Assembly (NCBI GenBank): GCA_903832165.1
Contig: CAILAQ010000097.1
Coordinates: forward strand, 1 to 6,548
Length of the DNA: 6,548 nucleotides
Reading direction: 5' to 3'
Source: an uncultured Bacteroidota bacterium
Lineage (GTDB): Bacteria; Bacteroidota; Bacteroidia; Bacteroidales; UBA12481
Part shown: piece after piece, positions 1-5,150 of the stretch
How positions within the stretch are numbered: the first letter of the stretch is position 1
How the letters are laid out: every line of letters begins with the position of its first letter
Program-made: the position numbers and the translations under genes
The notes under the pieces: generated by a model
What the model was told of the DNA's origin: nothing
Databases searched by the model: none
Seen by the model: the letters and a program-made list of their open reading frames with translations, nothing else

Positions 1-1
1 A

Positions 2-253
2 CCTGAAAGACGCGTACATGAAAACTTCTTACGCCGAGACATGCATGATGGCCCGATGCCGCTTGACTTTAACGTTTGGATCGTTAGAAACAAAAATCGA
101 ACCATCTTAGTGGATACTGGATTTGGCCAAAGAGCTGCCAATGAAAGAAAGCGCAGCATCGATTTCGACCCTGTTGACGGGCTCAAGCGCCTAGGTATTG
201 AGCCAGACAGCATTCATGACATTTTTATTTCGCATTTGCATTTCGATCATGAT
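2..253 (+). CDS. MBL-fold metallohydrolase, internal fragment (both ends missing)
   Basis: The frame is open from the left edge, so the gene starts outside the window; the ATG at 41 is internal. The segment reads ENFLRRDMHDGPMPLDFNVW, then a strand ending ILVDTGFG and finally DIFISHLHFDHD. This is the N-terminal half of a metallo-beta-lactamase-fold hydrolase: the DTG turn lies at 113-121 and the zinc-binding HxHxDH motif at 233-250. Family members are usually 250-300 residues and hydrolyse esters, lactones or thioesters using one or two metal ions; the substrate cannot be told from this piece. After about 253 the frame stays open to a stop at 451, but those residues are only the antisense of lpd and show nothing MBL-like. 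The later metal ligands are therefore missing and the product cannot be a working enzyme. It faces lpd head-on, either through rearrangement or chimeric assembly. The family call is secure; the natural boundaries are unknown. Confidence 0.75.
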
Positions 254-1501
254 TGCTGCACCGAAAATCATTTCAGAAGCAGGGTTTCCAATCATATGCA
301 CTCCCAGAATTTCATTGTATTTTTCCCCGGTCAAAATCTTGATCAGTCCGTTTTTGCCTTCATTTTCTACCACAAACCGTCCGGCGAACGCCATTGGCAT
401 TGTGCGCACTTTATAGGCTATGTTTTTAGATTTCGCTTCCTCTTCGGTTAGTCCGACGCAGGCAATTTCGGGATTTGTGTATACGACAGAGGGGATGGCA
501 TTGTAACGCATACGGTCAGCTATTCCGCAAATATTATTGATGGCGACTTCCCCTTCGCGGCTGGCTGTATGGGCGAGGAGTGAGAATCCGGTAATGTCGC
601 CCGCTGCATAAACATTAGGAATATTTGTGCGACAGCGGTCATCAATTTTTACTCCGCCCCGCAGAATTTCCACGCCCAGGGCTTCCAGGTTGAGCCCTTC
701 TGTAACAGGTTTTCTTCCAACACTTACCAGGATTTCTTCACTGATAATGCTTCCTGTGGTCCCGTTTCTTTCGAAAATAACCTCCTTGCCTTTTACTTCG
801 ATAACTTTGGATCCCAGATAAAAAGCAATTCCTTTTTTCTCAAATTCCTTGCGAAGCAAAACGCTCATCTCTTTATCTGTAGGACCCAGGATTTCATCAA
901 GCATTTCAACAACCGAGACTTTGGATCCCATGCTGTTGAAAAAGCTGGCAAATTCCATTCCGATGACCCCACCTCCTATGATTGTTAATGATGCCGGAAC
1001 CGACTGGATTTCCAGAATTTCGCGGTTTGTCATGACTTTTTCTCTTACCAATCCTTTTATCGGCGGGATGAATGCTTCGGAACCGGTTGCCAGGAGAATA
1101 TTGCGGCATTCATACAGCTGTTCCTCTGATTTAATCTTGATATGGTCTGTGGCCCGTTCGGCAATTTCCGCGTTCGCAAAAACCACTTCAACTTTTCCAT
1201 GTTTCAGTGCAGCTCCGATTCCGGCAACCAGTTTTGCGACAACTTTGTTTTTTCGCTGCATGATTTTAGCGAAATCATAAGTCACCTCGCCGCAATTAAT
1301 GCCGTATTTACTTCCTTCTCTTGCATGGTCATAGAGTTTAGCTGAGTAAAGGAGAGTTTTGGTGGGGATACAGCCTTCGTTCAGACAAACCCCGCCCAGT
1401 TTCTTTTTATCGAACAGTACGACCGATAATCCCTTTTGGGCAGCTCGTTCTGCGGCAACATATCCTGCAGGGCCACCGCCGATGATTCCGATATCATACA
1501 T
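191..1501 (-). CDS. lpd: Dihydrolipoamide dehydrogenase (E3), C-terminally truncated
   Basis: This flavoprotein reoxidises the dihydrolipoyl arm of E2 and passes electrons through a disulfide and FAD to NAD+. The 436-residue reading shows, in order, the FAD-binding GGGPAG (8-13), the redox disulfide CLNEGC (Cys39, Cys44), ATGS (138-141), the NAD-binding GGGVIG (176-181), the second FAD motif AAGD (299-302), and a dimerisation domain beginning near NAIPSVVYTNPEIACVG. Homology is clear down to AAIMIEMQMR (about residue 424, near position 230); the last 12 residues do not look like E3. Normal enzymes have about 450-475 residues and end with an HPT...E segment whose His-Glu pair acts as the catalytic base across the dimer interface. 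That segment is absent, so the protein as read should be inactive. The start ATG sits just before the first beta strand and has no clear Shine-Dalgarno site. E2 ends 23 bp upstream on the same strand, so the two are probably cotranscribed. Confidence 0.92.
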   Translation of the reverse strand: MYDIGIIGGGPAGYVAAERAAQKGLSVVLFDKKKLGGVCLNEGCIPTKTLLYSAKLYDHAREGSKYGINCGEVTYDFAKIMQRKNKVVAKLVAGIGAALKHGKVEVVFANAEIAERATDHIKIKSEEQLYECRNILLATGSEAFIPPIKGLVREKVMTNREILEIQSVPASLTIIGGGVIGMEFASFFNSMGSKVSVVEMLDEILGPTDKEMSVLLRKEFEKKGIAFYLGSKVIEVKGKEVIFERNGTTGSIISEEILVSVGRKPVTEGLNLEALGVEILRGGVKIDDRCRTNIPNVYAAGDITGFSLLAHTASREGEVAINNICGIADRMRYNAIPSVVYTNPEIACVGLTEEEAKSKNIAYKVRTMPMAFAGRFVVENEGKNGLIKILTGEKYNEILGVHMIGNPASEMIFGAAIMIEMQMRNKNVMNAVWLNT

Positions 1502-1524
1502 ATTGGTAAAGATTTTTAATTCGG

Positions 1525-2859
1525 TTAAATAGTCACATCAAGGTTTTCAATCTCCAGCCTGATCTCCCGCAGGAAAGCGGAGGCGGGTGCGCCATCGAGT
1601 GCCCGGTGATCATAGGTCAGGGAAAGTCCGATAAACGGAACAAAGCCAAGAACTCCGTTGCCCAGATCCGTTGGCCTGGTGATTATTGTGTTAACGCCGA
1701 GGATGGCTACCTGCGGGAGATTGATCACGGGTGTGAAAAGCTCGACTCCATAGGCTCCCAGGTTTGATACTGAGAAAGTGGCGGCTTCACTGGCAAGCAA
1801 TTCTGGGTTGACATTACCTTTTTTGCAGCTGTTTGCTACTGATTTTAGCTGTTTAGCCAATTCCTGGATCGAAAGGTTATCTGCATTTTTTACTACCGGA
1901 ACCATAAGGCCGCGTTCAGTATCCACTGCGAGTCCCAGATGGACTTTTTTAAACAGTCGCAGGCTGTCGCCCAGAAAATGGCAATTTGCCATTGGGTGCT
2001 TTTGAAGCGCACGGATTACAGCATAGCAAACCAGATCGTTGATCGTGATATTTCCGGAGGTCCCTTTTTCGTATGCCTCTTTGACCTGTTTGCGCAATTC
2101 GAGCAATTTTCTCGCATCTGCGCTGGTGTGGTGAGTAAGCTGTGCGGAGTTTTGAAGTGACTCATGCATTTTTGCAGCTATTATCTTCCGCATGTTCGAC
2201 AGCTTCCTGATTTCGATTTCTTCCCCGGTGCGTGGTGCCTGAGAAAGTAAATCGTTAGCCGTTACGCGGTTTCCGATACCGGTTCCCTGTAGCGGGATAA
2301 ATTTTCCTCCTTCACTGGCAACAGCTTTAGCTAACGGCGTTGATAGCCCACGTGACCCGGCTGCCAAAAGTATGTCCTGTTCAATTATCCGACCATCCGG
2401 ACCGGAGCCCGCTATATTCGCAATGCTGATTCCAAAGTCCCGGGCCTTTATCCTTGCTCTGGGTGAAATTTTTATTTCGCCTCCAGCTGATGCAGTATAG
2501 GCAACTTGAATTGCGGGTTTTTCTAATGAATTCCTCACCTCCTCACCATTCCTCACCTCCTCACCATTCTGCTCTTTTTCTTCTGTTATCGGTGCATCAC
2601 TGAACTGATCAAGAGGTTCACCGGGATTGCCGATGACAGCCACAATTTTCAGAACGGGAACCTCATCTCCTTCAGCGAAGAATCTTTTCAGTAAAACACC
2701 TTCAGATTCAGCTTCGCATTCAAAGGCAGCTTTATCAGTTTCATAACTGAAAAGGATATCGCCTTTTTTAACCTGATCTCCTTCCTTTTTATTCCAGTTG
2801 CTGATGATGCAACTCTCGACTGATTGTCCCTGACGGGGCATGATAACAGGATTAGCCAT
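1525..2859 (-). CDS. 2-oxoacid dehydrogenase E2, dihydrolipoyl acyltransferase
   Basis: This is the core subunit of a pyruvate-, acetoin- or similar 2-oxoacid dehydrogenase complex: it takes the acyl group from E1 on a swinging lipoyl arm and transfers it to CoA. The 444 residues show a lipoyl domain (about 3-80) with the modified lysine in ETDKA (Lys43), and an acidic linker with a tandem repeat (97-109). A peripheral-subunit-binding domain follows (about 130-163, ISPRARIKARDFGI...GRIIEQDI). A second similar segment (about 172-205, STPLAKAVASEGG...NRVTANDLLS) comes next. The catalytic acetyltransferase domain runs from about 212 to the end, with the active-site motif DHRALDG (His418, Asp422). 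All catalytic parts are intact. It is first in a unit with lpd, 23 bp downstream, and transcribed away from the gntR regulator. No E1 gene is visible, so which 2-oxoacid is used cannot be decided. The start is the ATG directly before the lipoyl domain; no Shine-Dalgarno site is seen. Confidence 0.93.
   Translation of the reverse strand: MANPVIMPRQGQSVESCIISNWNKKEGDQVKKGDILFSYETDKAAFECEAESEGVLLKRFFAEGDEVPVLKIVAVIGNPGEPLDQFSDAPITEEKEQNGEEVRNGEEVRNSLEKPAIQVAYTASAGGEIKISPRARIKARDFGISIANIAGSGPDGRIIEQDILLAAGSRGLSTPLAKAVASEGGKFIPLQGTGIGNRVTANDLLSQAPRTGEEIEIRKLSNMRKIIAAKMHESLQNSAQLTHHTSADARKLLELRKQVKEAYEKGTSGNITINDLVCYAVIRALQKHPMANCHFLGDSLRLFKKVHLGLAVDTERGLMVPVVKNADNLSIQELAKQLKSVANSCKKGNVNPELLASEAATFSVSNLGAYGVELFTPVINLPQVAILGVNTIITRPTDLGNGVLGFVPFIGLSLTYDHRALDGAPASAFLREIRLEIENLDVTI
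2531..2566 (-). repeat. 18-bp perfect tandem duplication in the E2 linker
   Basis: Two identical 18-bp units (2531-2548 and 2549-2566; ttcctcacctcctcacca on the + strand) lie head to tail within the E2 gene. On the coding strand they give NGEEVR twice, in frame, between the lipoyl domain and the first subunit-binding domain. The unit length is a multiple of three, so gain or loss of a copy would change only linker length. The duplication looks recent because the copies are identical. Confidence 0.9.
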
Positions 2860-2863
2860 GTAT

Positions 2864-2881
2864 AACTTATTATTACATGTT
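2864..2881. promoter_or_regulatory. Operator-like site O1, in the E2 leader
   Basis: The 18-mer aacttattattacatgtt lies 5 bp upstream of the E2 start codon. It matches the site at 2959-2976 at 14 of 18 positions, including the first five and last eight bases. The right half-site TACATGTT is identical in both; the left half is weaker, so the inverted repeat is imperfect. It lies downstream of the predicted E2 transcription start, where a bound GntR-type repressor would block transcription. The role is inferred from the repeat and its position. Confidence 0.55.
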
Positions 2882-2892
2882 AATGAAACGAA

Positions 2893-2923
2893 TTGAAAAG
2901 TTTTTCAAAAATACTTATATTTG
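2893..2923 (+). promoter_or_regulatory. Bacteroidota-type promoter for gntR-sorE
   Basis: TTG at 2893-2895 is followed after exactly 20 bp by TATATTTG at 2916-2923. This matches the Bacteroidota primary sigma-factor consensus (-33 TTG, spacer of about 19-21 bp, -7 TAnnTTTG). Transcription would begin near 2930 and leave a leader of about 40 nt before the gntR ATG at 2972. The region is AT-rich with no competing enteric-type -35/-10 pair. Confidence 0.7.
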
Positions 2924-2935
2924 TTGATAAATGAA
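2906..2935 (-). promoter_or_regulatory. Probable promoter for E2-lpd, minus strand
   Basis: On the minus strand TATTTTTG (2913 to 2906) fits the Bacteroidota -7 element TAnnTTTG. The -33 position, 19 bp further upstream, reads TTC (2935-2933) instead of TTG, so this half is weaker. Transcription would start near 2900, about 40 nt before the E2 ATG at 2859. Its -7 element lies only 2 bp from that of the rightward promoter, so the two polymerase sites overlap and probably compete. Confidence 0.5.
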
Positions 2936-2958
2936 TTAGTTTTGATAAAAATAAATTG

Positions 2959-2976
2959 AACTTGTATATACATGTT
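2959..2976. promoter_or_regulatory. Operator-like site O2, overlapping the gntR start codon
   Basis: The 18-mer aacttgtatatacatgtt is a near-perfect inverted repeat with one mismatched pair (positions 4 and 15). Its core GTATATAC at 2964-2971 fits the GTnTAnAC pattern known for HutC-subfamily GntR operators, the same subfamily as the adjacent regulator. It covers the gntR ATG at 2972-2974, so binding would give autoregulation. A related copy lies 95 bp to the left, in the E2 leader. Confidence 0.68.
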
Positions 2977-3673
2977 GCCACAATATCGTAGGGTTTATGA
3001 ATTGCTGCGCAAACACATTCTTGAAGGTGTTTATCAGGAAGGTGATATTCTGCCATCTGAAAATGAGTTGTGCCGGCTGCATGGGATAACACGTCCTACG
3101 GTAAGGCAGGCCCTTTCGAAACTGATGAATGACGGGCTGATCCATAAGCATCAGGGTAAGGGGAGCATCGTTCACCGGATACCCCAGGATATTGGTATAT
3201 TATCAGTTTCCGGAACCACTTCCGCCATTGGCAAAAAAATATTAAAAACTCATATTCTCAGTGGACCAACGATAATGCAATGGCCGGAAAAATTTATTTT
3301 CGAACTTTCACCGGTTGAAGTTGAATCAGGCTGTATTTACCTTGAGAGGGTCCGTATGGTGAACGAAATTCCGCTGTTTTACGATATCAGCTATATTGCC
3401 AACATTAATCTTCCGCGGTTTTCCTCAAGAACTTTTGAAAACAAATCGCTTTTTGAAATCCTTAGGAAGAGTTATTCCATTGAGATCAAGGGAGGTGAAC
3501 AGCGGCTAAAAGCTATTTCGGCTCAGGGAAACATCATCGATCTTCTAAAAGTAAAAAAGGGAAACCCTATACTTTACCTGGAAAGGAAGCTGGAAACCAG
3601 CCGTGCAAACTTTTTTGTTTATTCTACGTTATTTTGCAATACTGAAACCCATTCCCTCTACGGGGCCTTTTAA
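2972..3673 (+). CDS. GntR/HutC-family transcriptional regulator with UTRA domain
   Basis: This is a ligand-responsive DNA-binding regulator. Residues 1-67 form a winged helix-turn-helix typical of GntR proteins (LPSENELCRLHGITRPTVRQ and then GLIHKHQGKGSIV). Residues from about 75 to 225 look like a UTRA ligand-binding domain, including YLERVRMVNEIPLFYDISYI and a late ILYLERK strand. UTRA domains of this subfamily commonly bind sugar phosphates or small carboxylates; the ligand here is unknown. At 233 residues the length is normal. The ATG at 2972 is the first start after an in-frame stop at 2957 and leaves the DNA-binding domain complete. The gene is divergent from E2-lpd and lies 10 bp ahead of the sorE-like gene, which suggests it controls both. 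HutC-type operator candidates lie at its own start and in the E2 leader. Most relatives are repressors released by a metabolite, but the direction of control cannot be read from the sequence. Confidence 0.9.
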   Translation: MLPQYRRVYELLRKHILEGVYQEGDILPSENELCRLHGITRPTVRQALSKLMNDGLIHKHQGKGSIVHRIPQDIGILSVSGTTSAIGKKILKTHILSGPTIMQWPEKFIFELSPVEVESGCIYLERVRMVNEIPLFYDISYIANINLPRFSSRTFENKSLFEILRKSYSIEIKGGEQRLKAISAQGNIIDLLKVKKGNPILYLERKLETSRANFFVYSTLFCNTETHSLYGAF

Positions 3674-3683
3674 AGAACCAAGC

Positions 3684-4949
3684 ATGAAAACTAAAGCAGT
3701 CAGAATTTACGGTAAAAACGATCTTCGTCTGGAGGAATTTGAACTGCCTGAACTCCGCGACGATGAGATTCTGGCCCATGTTATATCCGACAGCATCTGC
3801 ATGTCGTCATATAAAGCGGCAAAACAGGGTGCGGATCACAAAAGAATTCCCGATGATATCCATATTAATCCCACTATGATAGGTCATGAGTTTTGCGGTG
3901 AAATTGTGGAGGTTGGTGCAAAATGGAAAAGCAAATTTACGGCGGGAAATAAGTTCTCGATCCAGCCGGCATTAAATTACAAAGGCAGCCTGGATGCCCC
4001 CGGATACTCCTATCGATTTATTGGCGGAAATGCCACCTATGTTATTATTCCAAATGAGGTGATGGAAATGAACTGCCTGCTGGAGTATTCCGGAGAAGGC
4101 TATTTCATGGCTTCATTATCGGAACCCATGTCGTGCATTGTTGGCGCTTTTAAGGCAAATTACCATACCATTACCGGATCGTATGTGCATCATATGGGTG
4201 TGGTTCAGGGAGGGAATATGGCCATCCTCGCCGGCGCAGGTGCCATGGGCCTTGGTGCGGTGGATTATGCGATTCACTGCGATCGCCGGCCCGGCTTGCT
4301 GGTAATTACTGATACTGACAGCGAAAGGCTGAAAAGGGCTGAATCACTTTTCCCGGTGAGTGAAGGCCGGAAATGTGGCGTAAAGCTTTGTTTTGTCAAT
4401 ACTAAAGAGATACTGAATCCCGAGGAATATCTCCTCTCTTTAACCGATGGCAATGGGTATGATGATGTATTTGTTTTCGCTCCGGTAAGGCAGGTCACAG
4501 AACAGGCCGACCGGATTCTCGGCCGCGATGGATGCCTGAATTTCTTTGCCGGACCAACCGATCCCGGATTTAAAGCTGAATTCAACTTCTATAATGTTCA
4601 TTATGCTACCACCCATCTGGTGGGGACCAGCGGAGGCAATACCGAGGATATGATTGATTCACTGAGGATGATGTCGGAGGGGACCATCAACCCTGCCGTC
4701 ATGATTACTCACATCGGCGGACTGGATGCAGTTATCCCTACTACACTGCACCTTCCGGAGATCCCGGGCGGCAAGAAGCTCATCTATACAAATATCAATC
4801 TTGAGCTTACCGCCATCTCAGATTTTGCCGAAAAAGGCATGGAAAATATGGTGTTCAGCGAACTAAATAAGCTGGTTCAAAAATACAACGGATTGTGGAA
4901 TGTGGAAGCGGAAAGGTTTTTGCTGGATAATCACACAAATGTTTCATGA
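3684..4949 (+). CDS. SorE-like zinc-type dehydrogenase (L-sorbose-1-phosphate reductase family)
   Basis: This is a medium-chain dehydrogenase/reductase of 421 residues. The opening MKTKAVRIYGKNDLRLEEF, then DDEILAHVISDSICMSSYK, QGADHK and the late LNFFAGPTDPGF and HLVGTSGGNTEDM closely resemble, from memory, SorE of enteric bacteria, which reduces L-sorbose 1-phosphate to D-glucitol 6-phosphate with NAD(P)H. Catalytic-zinc candidates are Cys39, His68-Glu69 (GHEFCGEIVEVG) and Glu147 (SEPMSC). The Rossmann glycine motif GAGAMG is at 184-189. The four-cysteine structural-zinc loop of classical alcohol dehydrogenases is absent. The frame is open back to 3603 inside gntR, but family alignment and the 10-bp gap to the gntR stop favour the ATG at 3684. 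It is probably cotranscribed with gntR. No sorbose PTS genes are visible, so the real substrate may be another sugar phosphate or polyol; the family call is firm, the substrate is not. Confidence 0.83.
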   Translation: MKTKAVRIYGKNDLRLEEFELPELRDDEILAHVISDSICMSSYKAAKQGADHKRIPDDIHINPTMIGHEFCGEIVEVGAKWKSKFTAGNKFSIQPALNYKGSLDAPGYSYRFIGGNATYVIIPNEVMEMNCLLEYSGEGYFMASLSEPMSCIVGAFKANYHTITGSYVHHMGVVQGGNMAILAGAGAMGLGAVDYAIHCDRRPGLLVITDTDSERLKRAESLFPVSEGRKCGVKLCFVNTKEILNPEEYLLSLTDGNGYDDVFVFAPVRQVTEQADRILGRDGCLNFFAGPTDPGFKAEFNFYNVHYATTHLVGTSGGNTEDMIDSLRMMSEGTINPAVMITHIGGLDAVIPTTLHLPEIPGGKKLIYTNINLELTAISDFAEKGMENMVFSELNKLVQKYNGLWNVEAERFLLDNHTNVS

Positions 4950-4974
4950 CCGTAGTTAATTTGCAGCGAGGCTT

Positions 4975-5073
4975 CTATTCATCCAGTCGTGATTCAATAT
5001 TCATTTGTTGATGCAGAACTGTGATAATTTCCAATATATCATCTTTCAAGTTTATTCTGTAAAACCAGATTTT
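4975..5073 (-). pseudogene. ParE/RelE-type toxin remnant (C-terminus only)
   Basis: The minus-strand frame from 5073 to the stop at 4975-4977 encodes 32 residues: KIWFYRINLKDD, then ILEIITVLHQQMNIESRLDE. This is the characteristic last part of RelE/ParE-superfamily toxins, where a strand (WFYR) is followed by an EI..VLH...D/NIE..L tail. Toxins of this type have about 90-100 residues, so roughly two thirds is missing. A stop (5074-5076) lies directly upstream in frame and there is no start codon, so it cannot make a toxin. It follows directly on an antitoxin remnant in a different frame. Confidence 0.7.
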
Positions 5074-5150
5074 TCACCTTTTTTAAGTTCCTTAATAAGT
5101 TCTGTTTTTTTGGTTTCTTCATGTTCAAACATTCTTAAAGTAGCTTTTCC
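5052..5150 (-). pseudogene. ParD-type antitoxin remnant
   Basis: From 5150 to the stop at 5052-5054 the minus strand reads GKATLRMFEHEE, then TKKTELIKELKKGEKSGF and TE. This resembles the middle of ParD-type antitoxins: the end of the ribbon-helix-helix domain (REALR-like), an acidic helix and the KGEKSG segment that precedes the toxin-binding tail. The DNA-binding N-terminus is absent because the alpha-mannosidase stop codon lies directly upstream, and the usual FDR-containing tail is lost. A 26-residue ORF could start at the ATG at 5132, but it would lack both functional ends. It overlaps the toxin remnant at 5052-5073 in another frame, which marks the deletion point. Confidence 0.65.

Noticed and set aside
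254..451. C-terminal part of the open frame that continues the MBL fragment
   Set aside because: These residues are the antisense of lpd codons and show no MBL features after the HxHxDH motif; the open frame is accidental.
849..1280. 143-residue plus-strand open frame
   Set aside because: It lies wholly antisense to lpd, which has all expected motifs; the translation is low-complexity and rich in Ser and Ile with no recognisable domain.
2531..2570. Shine-Dalgarno-like GGAGGTGAGG on the minus strand followed by an ATG inside the E2 linker
   Set aside because: The ATG opens only four codons before a stop in another frame; the purine-rich run is explained by the Glu-Val-Arg repeat.
2880..3175. 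Minus-strand open frames of 70 and 79 residues across the divergent region and gntR
   Set aside because: They overlap the gntR DNA-binding domain and the promoters, and show no recognisable protein features.
3603..3683. Longer N-terminus for the sorE-like gene, 27 extra residues
   Set aside because: It lies in another frame within the gntR coding region, and family members start at MKT..RIYGK, matching the ATG at 3684.
4950..4974. Possible terminator between the sorE-like gene and the toxin remnant
   Set aside because: No stable GC-rich hairpin followed by a T-run could be found by eye; the T-rich tract further on belongs to lysine codons of the antitoxin remnant.
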